Shown here: one piece after another, positions 37,622 through 47,729 of the stretch
Layout: every line of letters begins with the position of its first letter
Position numbering within the stretch: the first letter of the stretch is position 1
Assembly (NCBI GenBank): GCA_963277665.1
Contig: OY728121.1
Coordinates: 1,649,740,062-1,649,804,061, forward strand
Source: Viscum album
Taxonomy: Eukaryota > Streptophyta > Magnoliopsida > Santalales > Viscaceae
Length of the DNA stretch: 64,000 nt
Direction of reading: 5' to 3'
Program-made: the position numbers and the translations under genes
The notes under the pieces: model-generated
The model's input: only the letters and a program-made list of their open reading frames with translations
What the model was told of the DNA's origin: nothing
Database searches by the model: none

Positions 37622-38684
37622 GTAAGGGAAATATCACAATCTCATTTTTATCCGAGATTGTTTATTCGTAAGTATTTACTGGGGTGTATTTTATCATCCA
37701 CATCCATGTTTCATCAATATGTAATATTATTTCCATCCACCTACAATTGTTTAAATCCATTTTTACCCTTGGTGATTTTTTAGTAAAAGAAATGAAAGGA
37801 ATCTTTTGTCATTTTTCGTACGAGGTACTTTTTGACTTTCCGACAAAAGTACAAAGAATGTTTTTTTAAACTTATACGGCATGAATGGATTTTTAAAACA
37901 TTATTTCCAAGAAGCTTCCTTTACAAGTTTTCATGTTTATTTTTAATCAACTTCTTTTATTTTAAGGTCGAATGACATGTTATGAAAGGAAAAATGTTTT
38001 TGAAGTAGAAAGGATATTTTCCTCAAGAATGGACTTCAAGTATTTTATCAAAATTATTTTCCATCTAAGATAATAAAAGGGTTCTGTTTTTATCCCTATT
38101 ATTACATGGATTTGATTATTTTGTGATGGAAACATTTTTATGAATTCCTTTATCTTATATGAATTGTTTTATGATGTCATGTTGTTTAAGAATCCCATTT
38201 TTATTACCTGGGTTATGCGATGATGTATGATTTATGATTATGTGGCACACATAAGAAAGGATTCATTATAAGATGGGTGGGACCTATATCTCCCTCCAAT
38301 GCATTGGGTAAAGATTTTATATCTCATGAGATAGACAGGGCTGGAATGGTAGGTTATACCGGTTCAGGGAAACAAGACTGAAACGAGGGTTACTCGATTC
38401 AGAAAGGGACTTTGTCCACTAAGATAGTCTTGGCAATGAGTCTTGACTAACAAGAAATGATTCTCTATGATTATGTGTGAATGCCACAAAGTTTCATGTT
38501 TTAAGTTATGATTATTGTGATTACATTTCACTGCCATGATTTACCCCATGTTATGAAATTATGATCTCTTTTGCAGGTTAAGATTTCCAAAAGTTATGTG
38601 CTTATGTATATGATGTGATTTATATTTCTTTTGTTTACCCTTACTGAGCATTTGAGCTCTCCCTTTTATGTTTCTTTTCCCCAG
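37622..38684 (+). other. Candidate leader intron 2 of LARD-B
   Basis: Donor GTAAGG at 37622 and acceptor TTTCTTTTCCCCAG ending 38684, with a strong pyrimidine tract; LARD-A keeps TTTTCCCAG|GATTC at the same place. If spliced, the leader would drop from over 2 kb to a few hundred nucleotides. Confidence 0.4.
37636..37661 (+). other. Conserved stem-loop after the leader donor site
   Basis: ACAATCTC, 10-nt loop, GAGATTGT: an 8-bp perfect stem, repeated at 43872-43897. LARD-A keeps CAATCTC/GAGATTG with loop ATTATTATCC (5155-5179, minus). Could serve RNA packaging, dimerisation or splice control; unknown. Confidence 0.55.
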
Positions 38685-38891
38685 GATATAAAGAAAGGTT
38701 TTAGGTAAAAAAAAAGAGGAAGATCTTTATGGGAGATATTGGAGATCTTTCACCACGAATAGAAGATTACGTTCCGAGTTTCCAAAGACACTAAACTATT
38801 ACGATCCTTGTGTGTGTGTTTTTGTTATGTACTAAGTATTCCGAAAAAGTAATGTAATGTCTATGTACGTCAGGCTTCGGGTCTTTACAGT

Positions 38892-38903
38892 TGGTATCAG
38901 AGG
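38892..38903 (+). other. LARD-B primer binding site
   Basis: TGGTATCAGAGG, two bases after the LTR end; matches 11 of 12 bases of the initiator Met tRNA-type site TGGTATCAGAGC. Confidence 0.95.
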
Positions 38904-39150
38904 AAAGGTTTAGTCAACCTTTGGAAACTAGGATGCGAGAACTTTAGTGAGATCCCTAGAGATATTTATAAGGTATGTATAGGGATGTCCCTAAGGATAA
39001 GTATACGTATAGGATACAGTCCTAGAACTACGGTAAAGATCATAGAATTTAACATAAGATGTTAGATATTGAGGATACTCCACCTTTATTATGTTGTTTT
39101 CCCTAGCATGATTTTTGCCTCTCATACTATTCTTTTTTGGGTTTTAGAAA

Positions 39151-39675
39151 ATGGCTGGAAACAAGATGATTCATGATAATGGAGGATATGATGGACAATG
39201 GAATGATATTCTTCATAATGAAATGGGATTTGGAAGTCCAAACATCATTATTATGCAGAATCAGCAATATCATAATACGATCAATAAAGTAAAATTTGGT
39301 AAGTATCCTGACTCGGCTAATAAGAGATAGATGGAGTTTCATGATGATCATAGAGGAAAGAAAGTTCAAATTTCCATATGTAAATCATGTGGGAAGAGGC
39401 ATCAAGGAGAATGTTTCAAAGGAACTGGGAGATGCTTTGGGTGTGGAAAAGAAGGACACAAAGCAAGTAAGTGCAAAGGAAAAGGTTCAGTTAACACCAT
39501 GGATGAGGATAATGGTATTTCTACGACATCAACAATGGTTAAATGTTTTAAATGTGGAATGTACGAGCATTATGCAAACCAATGCCCTAAGGGAAAGTCT
39601 CATGAAGATAATCAGTATGGTCGTATGGGAAGTATTTATGTTGATGATGATGAAGAGACTACAAATGATATGTGA
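39151..39675 (+). pseudogene. LARD-B gag remnant with an in-frame stop and three Cys motifs
   Basis: One continuous frame: ATG at 39151 (MAGNKMIHDNGG), 59 codons ending ADSANKR-like (PDSANKR), a TAG at 39328-39330, then 114 more codons from 39331. The second part carries CKSCGKRHQGEC, CFGCGKEGHKASKC and CFKCGMYEHYANQC; the latter two are perfect CX2CX4HX4C knuckles. The order is that of plant chromovirus nucleocapsid. The Gag core expected between the N-terminal piece and the knuckles is absent, so even with read-through this would be a small RNA-binding protein, about 173 residues. The knuckles have no stops, unlike every pol relic here, which could mean recent decay or selection. The overlapping frame at 39296-39727 is a shadow. 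Confidence 0.85.
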
Positions 39676-41099
39676 GATGAAAGAATTGTTGAAGCTCGGT
39701 CAATGGTTTAAAAATGGAGTGGAATGATTACATGTTTATCATGTGTAATGTTGTATAAGAAATCTCATGGTACTGTGGAATAAAGAGACATCTAAGGATT
39801 GTTACACTGTTGTCTTTCCTTGAGTTATGAAAGTGTATGATTAATGGTACCACTATCCATGAATGGTTATTCAGATATTTTTTGAATTTAGATGATATGC
39901 GCATAATGAAGGAATAATAAGATAATGAGGTGTTTGATTGTATTCATGAGCTCATGACTGATATAAGGAGAAGGTTATATCATGGTTTGAGTATAGAGAA
40001 TTTTTGGATTTTGGTATGTGGAAAGAGTTAACTTTTAACTACATTCATGTTTTCACTAAGGTTCAATGGGTATTCAAGAGAATACATGATTAAGGCCTTT
40101 GAATGTTTGGAATGTGACCAACAAGAAATATCTTATGATATATGGGGATTAACGACAGTATTAAATCTCTGGTAATCGTTTTCACTATATTATGAGAGTG
40201 GACTGTAGTATTATGGATAAGCCTAAAGATTAGAATGGATTATGTTGGACATAAGTTAGTATTGTTTAAGGATAGAAGATTTTCGATATTATTGATGGGA
40301 TGTTATAGTAATGTAGTTCTAGAAAAAGGACAACCTACAGGACGGGTGACAGCCCATCGCTTCGGACAAGGCTGTGGGAATCGAACCCACAACCGAAGTG
40401 AGACTGGCCTTTATCGCCTACCACTGGCCTACAAGAAGTCCCTATTTATTAGAAACTAGTTTTATTATATTAAGCAGTATGATATATGAAGTATAAAGTC
40501 CATTTTAGGAACCATATATGATTAATCTCACTATAGATCGACTTATGTATATAATTTTTGCTAACCTTTTGTTTGAGACAGATGGAATGACCTGTCATTC
40601 TATCACATGATCTGCTAACACTTCACGAATAACAAATTCAACTTCATTTATTGAAGAGATTAAGTGGAAATTGTTAAAGGCACGAACAATAGTGAGATTG
40701 TACCAAAATAAAGTAAGTATTTATTCTAATTCAAATTCTTTAACTTTAGGGAAACGATCTTGAAAACCAAAAATGTTGTCCTAGTGATCTTATATCTGAT
40801 TAATCGGACGGTACCTTAGATCGTCACAAATTTATGGATTTGTGATTTTTGGCTTTTCCATAGCCATGTTCTCTACCACTCTCCATCAGAACATGATGGT
40901 TAGATTTTTCTTCCATATCCATATTTTCACCTATGTGGAAACCCAGTGATTAGTTATTTGGGTAACCGTCAAGTTTCATACTTTTGTTTTTAAATATTGG
41001 TTTGGGTATTCCTTTTTAAGATGTGGGTTTCTATTAAAGAAACTTTCGAATAGTAAACCATTTATAACCCCGACGAATTTCGAGGGCGAAATTCATTTT
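39676..41099 (+). other. LARD-B internal region downstream of gag, non-coding
   Basis: No PR, RT, RNase H or integrase motif in any frame. It holds the SINE-like unit (40323-40435, antisense) and ends with GAATTTCGAGGGCGAAATTC before the polypurine tract. The open frame at 40235-40459 runs through the SINE unit antisense to it and is not a gene. Confidence 0.7.
40323..40435 (-). repeat. tRNA-derived SINE-like unit inside LARD-B
   Basis: On the minus strand: A-box-like GTAGGCCAGTGGTAGGCG (40418-40432 region), B box GGGTTCGATTCCCAC with the T-stem intact (GTGGG/CCCAC, 40374-40390), then a tail TGTCACCCGTCCTGTAGGTT and GTCCTTTTT. Better preserved than the unit in LARD-A. The 5' part resembles the D-arm to T-arm half of a tRNA; I cannot name the tRNA. 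Junction sequences on both sides align with those in LARD-A, so both elements inherited it. Confidence 0.8.
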
Positions 41100-41112
41100 A
41101 AGGGGGGTAGAA
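41100..41112 (+). other. LARD-B polypurine tract
   Basis: AAGGGGGGTAGAA directly before TGTAACAG; preceded by the Tekay-type GAGGGCGAAATTCATTTT. Confidence 0.95.
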
Positions 41113-44100
41113 TGTAACAGCCCAAGATTTTATGAAAAATATTTTTTTTAATTTTATTAATGTCTTGTGTTGTACGCTACCCCAAAAGGATCTTGCACAA
41201 CACACATCCTTGACTTGCCTTGCATTACACGCAATCGCAACCTTCCTCGATAGCGTGTGTAGTACGCAATACTGAGTTTCACGAAACAAGGATATGCTAT
41301 TAAAATATTATTAAAACAAGCCGTTATGAATAGTAATAACAACTTTTTAAATTTTAGAAATTTTTGCTCTAAAAATGGACTTCATTTTTGGATTCGGAGT
41401 ATCAAATTTAGCCTAAGGTGAAATTTTGGTACTTTTCGGATAACTTTCATATTCTGATGAATAGTAAAAATTACTAAATTATAATTAAAAACAACTTTTT
41501 TAATGAAAATAATTAATAGTGATAAATTATTAATTTGAGTGGTTTTAAAGTATATTTAGAATATATTTTTACAATTTAATACAATGTTGGTCATTGAATG
41601 TAATTTCACATTTAAGCCAGACATTATCAAGTGTCAATCTTTTGATAGATATTGTTTCTTAAAAACACGCTATTTGTTTTAACAGCGGGATTTAATTATA
41701 AAATTAATTAATGGAACTTCTATGTTATGAATTTGGTAAAGTAGATTTCATTTTTGAATTCGGAATATGAAATATAGCTTAGGATGAAATTTTGGCATTG
41801 TTCTGAAAATCATCAATTTTTGATGAATAGTGAAACTACTAAGTGGTAGTTAAAAAACTGATTTTTTCATAAAACATAATTTTACCACTTCTGTGAATGG
41901 AATTTCAAAAATCCAAGAGACACGGTTGATGTCAGTAAGTAAAATATGGTTCAATGAGATGAAAATAATTTTTGGTGAATAGTAACTTTTTACTTTTATT
42001 TACCACGGTTAAAAGTAAATAGGGTAACTAAGGGTAAATATGATATTACTATTACCCTAACACATGTCCTAATTCTATTGGATAAGTGTAATTAGACCCA
42101 AAACAACCTTATGAATATAATATGACCATTTAGGTCCACTTGGATTAGATTATGACATTTAATATTATTTTATTTAATGAATAGTTAAAATAGTTAAAAT
42201 CAAAGTTTAATAACTAAAACATTTTTAATATGGGGTTATACAGAAGATAAATTCGACTATAAATATTTATTAGAAAGCTAAAAATATTTCCTACATAATG
42301 ATATTTTATTTATAATTTTTAGACTTTAAATAAATTAATTTATTTATGACACAACGATGATGTAGTAATTACCCTTTTAAGGAAATATTAACATAATTGA
42401 TGTTATAAATGCTCAAATGAATGTAATTTGAGACTTTTTATGAATTCCACTAATTTTCTAGGTTACTATGATATATTAGTGTTGATTTAATAAACTTGGT
42501 TCGAACATATAATTCTGTTATGACTTTCACAAAAATCATATATCAAGTAGTGTCAAAATTGTCACAAAATAGTTTTTAAATCAAATATTATATTATTAAT
42601 TGTTATTTTATTCCTAAAAATCTAAGGTTCGGCCAAATTACTTAGATAAGGATATATATATTAATAATAAACAATTTTGGGTTCGTTTGGCAAGTTATAG
42701 TAAGTGTATTAACCATATAGTGTAAGAAAAAAAAAGACACGGTAAAAGTTAAATTATTTAACTTAGAGTTAAATCTAATTGATAATGTTAAAATAATAAC
42801 CTAAACTTGTCTAAATCATATTTGTTGACAGGAATTAGACCCATACCCACTTTAGATTCGAAATAAGTCCCTTTGGAACCATTATAAACTGATTTTGACT
42901 TTAATATAAAATAATATTTTGAGATATTCCTAAGGTGCCCCTCTCCGCCCTTATAAAAGGGCACCTCCTCCCTCTCTTACTCACACAACTTTGAGCCTTC
43001 AAGCTCGGAAAAACCCTACCAAAATCACTTCTCCACTTCCCTAGTATCATCCTAGAGGTCCTGGTCTTCTTAAAAGTCCAATTTTAGTGCCCTAAATGGA
43101 GGTCTCAAAGAAGCACTTCAAAGAAGAGGTAATACCAATTACCGATCCTTTTCAATTTATTTCTTCTTCAACTTCATCTTCTTTAAGTTGTTTCATGATA
43201 AATTAATAACATCAGTATTTATTATATAATGATATGTTATTATAAATATTAAACAACTCTAATTAACCTTCTATCCATCCTACAGAAAAAGGAAATCACC
43301 GCGCGTGCGTACGTACGGAATACCATCTCCACGCCGTGGTGTAATCTATTTTCCGCCACCACCTTAATTGGATGGGTATAATGGTGTAATGAGTAACTAT
43401 ATATGATTATTATAAAGTGATATTGATACTGAAATATTATACATACACTTCAACACAATTCCACGACCATGGAAACAATATCATCACTCGTGCGTACGTA
43501 CGGAATACCGTCTCCACGATGTGATGCGACTCGTTCTACATGATCATCATTACATAGTAATTATATAAAAGCATTGAATGAATAAATATGATATATGTTA
43601 CACTAATACCATTCTGGATATAAGGTATCAATAACCTTAAAAGAATAATAAGAATTTATTCGGCAAAAGACGCATAAGAACAAAAGGCAATAAGGACCCG
43701 AATAACAAGTAACAATGAAATATTACTAACAAGAGTCTAAGAATATGACCATATATGATATCATATCAATATTTATGATTCTGTAATAAGTCAATAACAT
43801 TATTTAAACCATTATACAGGAGCTTCAGACACGTACAAAGCAAATCGGACCTAAGGTAAGGGAAATATCACAATCTCATTTTTATCCGAGATTGTTTATT
43901 CATAAGTATTTACTGGGGTGTATTTTATCATCCACATCCATGTTTCATCAATATGTAATATTATTTCCATACACCTACAATTGTTTAAATCCATTTTTAC
44001 CCTTCGGTGATTTTTTATTAAAAGAAATGAAAGGAATCTTTTGTCATTTTTCGTACGAGGTACTTTTTGACTTTTCCGATAAAAGTAAAAATAATGTTTT

Positions 44101-45122
44101 TTTAACTTATACGGCATGAATGGATTTTTAAAACATTATTTCCAAGAAGCTTTCTTTACAAGTTTTAATGTTTATTTTTAATAAAATTATTTTATTTTAA
44201 GGTCGAATGACATGTTATGAAAGGAAAAATGTTTTTGAAGTAGAAAGGATATTTTCCTCAAGAATGGACTTCAAGTATTTTATCAAAATTATTTTCCATC
44301 TAAGATAATAAAAGGGTTCTGTTTTTATCCCTATTATTACATGGATTTGATTATTTTGTGATGGAAACATTTTTATGAATTCCTTTATCTTATATGAATT
44401 GTTTTATGATGTCATGTTGTTTAAGAATCCCATTTTTATTACATGGGTTATGCGATGATGTATGATTTATGATTATGTGGCACACATAAGAAAGGATTCA
44501 TTATAAGATGGGTGGGACCTATATCTCCCTCCAATGCATTGGGTAAATATTTTATATCTCATGAGATAGACAGGGCTAGAACGGTAGGTTATACCGGTTC
44601 AGGGAAATAGGACTGAAACGAGGGTTACTCGATTCAGAAAGGGACTTTGTCCACTAAGATAGTCTTGGCAATGAGTCTTGACTAACAAGAAATGATTCTC
44701 TATGATTATGTGTGAATGCCACAAAGTTTCATGTTTTATGTTATGATTATTGTGATTACATTTCACTGCCATGATTTACCCTATGTTATGAAATTATGAT
44801 CTCTTTTGAAGGTTAAGATTTCCAAAAGTTATGTTCTTATGTATATGATGTGATTTATATTTCTTTTGTTTACCCTTACTGAGCATTTGAGATCACCCTT
44901 TTATGTTTCTTTTCCCCAGGATATAAAGAAAGGTTTTAGGTAAAAAAAAAGGAAGATCTTTATGGGAGATATTGGAGATCTTTCACCACGAATAGAAGAT
45001 TACGTTCCGAGTTTCCAAAGACACTAAAGTATTACGATCCTTGTGTGTGTGTTTTTGTTATGTACTAAGTATTCCTCAAAAGTAATGTAATGTCTATGTA
45101 CGTCAGGCTTCGGGTCTCTACA
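41113..45122 (+). repeat. LARD-B 3' LTR
   Basis: 4010 bp, collinear with 34878-38889. TATA box at 42953-42960, leader motifs at 43305-43333 and 43490-43518, stem-loop at 43872-43897. Small frames at 41098-41342 and 43892-44119 are non-coding LTR. Confidence 0.95.
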
Positions 45123-45127
45123 ATTAT
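45123..45127 (+). repeat. LARD-B target-site duplication, right copy
   Basis: ATTAT, identical to 34873-34877; followed by GTTGGACTTATTTAAA, the continuation of LTR3. Confidence 0.9.
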
Positions 45128-45976
45128 GTTGGACTTATTTAAATTTTTTCGTGGGATTGTATTTTGACAATATTGCTTCCCATTATTTTTTTTATTATTA
45201 TTGTGGGATTTAGATAACCACATGTAGGGGATATCATATTTATTTTAAATTTTATAATTGTATATATCAGGACATGTGTGTGTGTATATATATATACAGG
45301 TTCCTTTGGATAAGGACTCCCAAGTGAGTGTTATACCTACTCGGCACTGGTCACCAGCCCTTATCCTATTGGATTTGGGATTTTGGTTGAAAAACATTAA
45401 ATACTTTCAAATAGGTCGGCCTCTTTAGGCTAGGTCATTCTAGGACATAATATTTAATTTGATGAATCTTGATTTAATGTGTTCCATTAAATGAAGTAAA
45501 TGAAATTTTCATACCATTTTTCATACATTTAAATTCTATAATTCTTGGGGATGTTTTATTATTATTAGTAATGACCAAAGTGATTTTAAAATTTCATATT
45601 ATACCCATTCCTTTGAGGAATTAAATACCTAATACATTCCATTAATATCGTGAGAAAATGTATTGAGAGATCTTGGGGATGAAACATACTCGAATATTTA
45701 CTAGACCATGTAAAAAGTGTGATTGAACATAGTCACATTTAATATAATAGACTAATTTTTGATTTTCCCCTTATCCTTGAGACATCCATTCACGTTAATC
45801 CAGGATTATCTAAGAGAATCCATGAATGAAATTTTTAGAAATGTTTCACATTAAAATCCACTATTTCACATTCCTACCCAACTATGTATTTTTCATTATA
45901 TTTTAATGTTGATGTGTGGGGAGGGGGATGGATTTCATGGTAGAAGGGATGTTTTAAATTGAGTAGAATGTGCCTA

Positions 45977-47225
45977 CACTACTAGAAAAATAAACTATAC
46001 GCACTGTTCAAAACCGTTGGTATAGCCCGCAAAACCGTGGGTATAGCCTATACCCATGATTTTGGGAAGTGTGGGCAACCAAGATGTTAGGATAGGTGCA
46101 TAGCCTATACCCACCATTGTAAAACTGTGGGCACAGATTTTTCCATGTGTAAACGGCCTTATATAGGCGTTCCACCACGTCAAATCCATTTACCCACAGT
46201 CAAACCGTGGGCATTAAATATTAAAAAACAACAGCAAATTACGAACCCGCGACATGCATTCCCCAATCAGAACAACTCACAAACCGAGCTATTCCGCTTA
46301 TATTCAAATATGTGTACATTTAAGTTAATATATTAATATATTTGATTATATTATAAAAAAATAAAGTGGAAAGTTTCGAACCCGCGTCGTCTGCTTAGAT
46401 TATACAGTTCCTCACCAACCGAGAAACAAAACTTCTATTTATTTATATATAAATTTAATTACATATATTAATATTACCCCTCTTTTAAAAAAAGTTCAGT
46501 AGGATTCGATCACCCAATAACCAATAACAAACATTCATGCTTCACCAACACACGAACACAATTTATTTAATTATATATAAATGTGTAAAAAATATCTATT
46601 ATATCAATATTTTTTTAAATATATTAATCTGTTTCAATATTAGATAAAATGTTAGTGGCGGGTTTCGATCTCCAGCATTTCTATCACTATCTACCATGAG
46701 AAACGAACTAGTCTAAGAATCTTGCATTTAAATAAATATACATCTACTCTAATATATTATTATAGCTCATTGCATTAGAAAAATTAATCCCGCGAGATTC
46801 GATCCCAAAACCACAAGAAGTTAGATAGAGTGCCTCAACAATGGTTCTAGGATGTTTAATTGTGTATATATTTTTATCAATTTAAATATACTAATTTATA
46901 CTGTGGGTATATAAGGGAAAACCGTGGATATATGTTTTGCTGCCAAATAGTTTTTCTTTCTCGCAGAATGTTTTCCCTGCCAAAGATATACCCACTATTT
47001 TACAAAACCTTGGGTATAGGTCTACAAAAAAACCTTATTTCCATGGTTTTTCTAAAACCGTGGGCCTTGAAACAAACTCCAATACCCACAGTTTTGGAAA
47101 ACCGTGGGTATTGGTCATCAAAAAAAATCTATACCCACGGTTTCGCCCCAAACTATTGGTATAAGGATCCCCTTTTCCCATAGTTTTAAGCACAACTATG
47201 GGTATAGTGCTATTTTACAGTAGTG
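45977..47225 (+). mobile_element. Non-autonomous CACTA (EnSpm-type) transposon with tRNA-like modules
   Basis: Left end CACTACTAGAAAAATAAACT and right end, in reverse complement, CACTACTGTAAAATAGCACT: the terminal inverted repeat of plant CACTA elements. Both subterminal regions are packed with AAACCGTGGGTAT-type repeats in both orientations (45997-46215 and 46896-47215), the expected transposase binding sites. The flanks suggest a 3-bp duplication ATG/GTG, using LTR1 and LTR2 for the ancestral left flank. The centre has no transposase but five tRNA-like modules. Frames at 46860-47183 and 46937-47164 are translations of subterminal repeats, not a gene. Confidence 0.85.
46240..46850 (-). repeat. 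Five tandem tRNA-like modules inside the CACTA element
   Basis: Modules at about 46240-46298, 46373-46430, 46501-46558, 46659-46710 and 46788-46850, spaced about 128-158 bp by AT-rich linkers. On the minus strand each has a D-arm-like stretch and, 30-45 nt later, a B-box-like stretch: TAGCTCGGTTTGTGAG..GCGGGTTCG in module 1, CTCGGTTGGTGAGGAACTG..GCGGGTTCGAAAC in module 2, and GATCGAATCC or GATCGAAACCC in modules 3 to 5. Modules 1 and 2 are best preserved. None forms a full cloverleaf by eye. They may be decayed tRNA genes, or pol III promoter-like units amplified in the transposon. Confidence 0.6.
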
Positions 47226-47729
47226 GTGAGGGTTTATTATTGGGTATTGAGAGAGGTTCATTCTGATTCATTGTACTTCCTTTCAACCCTAGTTGAAGTA
47301 AAAAATGAAAAAAATGGGTAGTGACTTGGGGGAATAGAAAATTACCCTTACCATACCAATGATTTTATCATATGTATAGAAGCGGTGGATGTGAGTTTCA
47401 TTCTAATAATAACTTCCAAAATAAGGTAAATAAATTGATTATTTTTTTAAATTTTTTTTTGAAAAGTTAGTGATTATTCAAGAGGGTTTAGATCATTCAT
47501 TGAACATTCATTATTCACAACATTAAAATTGAGCTTGGGAAGATGGAGTTGGGACATGAGCAAGGATAATTTTATTAAATATTTCAATTTCTAATATATT
47601 AAATTATTATTATTTGTGTTAAAATTAGTTTGATATTTATGTTTTAAATCATACCAACCAACCTGAAGCCTTAGATTCTTTAGAACCTTAATTGAAATTT
47701 TCTCATGATTTCATGTTATTAATTCTTCT
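47226..47729 (+). repeat. LTR3 remainder after the CACTA element
   Basis: About 410 bp (47226-47635) are missing from LTR1 and LTR2 through their shared deletion. From 47636 (ATTTATGTTTTAAATCATAC) to 47729 it aligns with LTR1 at 20215-20310. Confidence 0.65.

Larger units (their letters stand above)
34878..38889 (+). repeat. LARD-B 5' LTR
   Basis: 4012 bp, TGTAACAG...TCTTTACA. The U3 start holds repeated ACACGCA-type motifs (34939-35042). TATA box at 36718-36725. The transcribed part (R-U5) would be about 2.1 kb, unusually long, with an iterated motif (37071-37284), splice-like sites and a stem-loop. The open frames at 37684-37869 and 34833-35054 are duplicated in the 3' LTR with frame changes and are not genes. 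Confidence 0.95.
34878..45122 (+). mobile_element. LARD-B: complete non-autonomous Tekay-related retrotransposon
   Basis: A complete element: 5' LTR 34878-38889, PBS 38892-38903, internal region with gag remnant only, PPT 41100-41112, 3' LTR 41113-45122, TSD ATTAT. Its 3' internal end carries the Tekay/Del signature GAATTTCGAGGGCGAAATTC before the G tract. RT, RNase H and integrase are all absent from the 2.2 kb internal region, so it could move only with proteins from another element. The LTRs are close: about ten differences in the first 290 bp by eye, so it is much younger than the array it sits in. Confidence 0.95.
9566..47729 (+). mobile_element. Tandem array of a Tekay-like chromovirus (4 LTRs, 3 internals) with nested insertions
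   Basis: Polypurine tracts and following LTR starts recur at 16891, 25219 and 33562, a period of 8328 and 8343 bp. Between them LTR and internal region alternate, so neighbouring elements share one LTR. This is the pattern expected from unequal recombination between LTRs of one element, or from tandem segmental duplication. LTR0 is cut at its left end; LTR3 is complete apart from a 1.07 kb internal deletion but carries LARD-B and a full-length CACTA element. Without LARD-B and the CACTA the array is about 26 kb. Homology stops at about 47729, where LTR1 and LTR2 continue into the primer binding site. Confidence 0.8.
33562..47729 (+). repeat. LTR3 of the Tekay array, split by LARD-B and a CACTA element
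   Basis: Left part 33562-34877, right part 45123-47729. TATA box TATAAATA at 33927-33934. Against LTR2 it lacks about 1.07 kb: LTR2 sequence from about 26447 to 27507 is missing, joined at AGTGTACTAGGAATAG (about 34784-34798), where both edges carry an ACTA, suggesting deletion at short homology. LARD-B interrupts TCCAGACTTACTATTA-GGTTGGACTT-type sequence intact in LTR1 and LTR2. The CACTA element is full length here. The LTR ends at about 47729 (AATTCTTCTAT); unlike LTR1 and LTR2 no primer-site or gag sequence follows, so this is the array's true 3' end. Confidence 0.8.

Noticed and set aside
39296..39727. 143-codon plus-strand open frame
   Set aside because: Overlaps the gag remnant in another frame and shows no domain; the zinc-knuckle frame is the real one.
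40374..40432. A functional tRNA gene on the minus strand
   Set aside because: T arm and B box are good, but I cannot form an acceptor stem or a normal anticodon arm, and the shared SINE tail follows.
40235..40459. 74-codon plus-strand open frame
   Set aside because: Half of it is the reverse strand of the SINE-like unit (NRTHNRSETGLYRL comes from the B box region); it is not conserved in LARD-A.
46860..47183. 107-codon plus-strand open frame and its 75-codon neighbour
   Set aside because: They are translations of the CACTA subterminal ACCGTGGGTAT repeats and have no codon or domain signal.
9566..47729. Three independent retrotransposon insertions
   Set aside because: Neighbours share a single LTR, the period is constant, and inactivating lesions and the CACTA insertion site are common to the copies.
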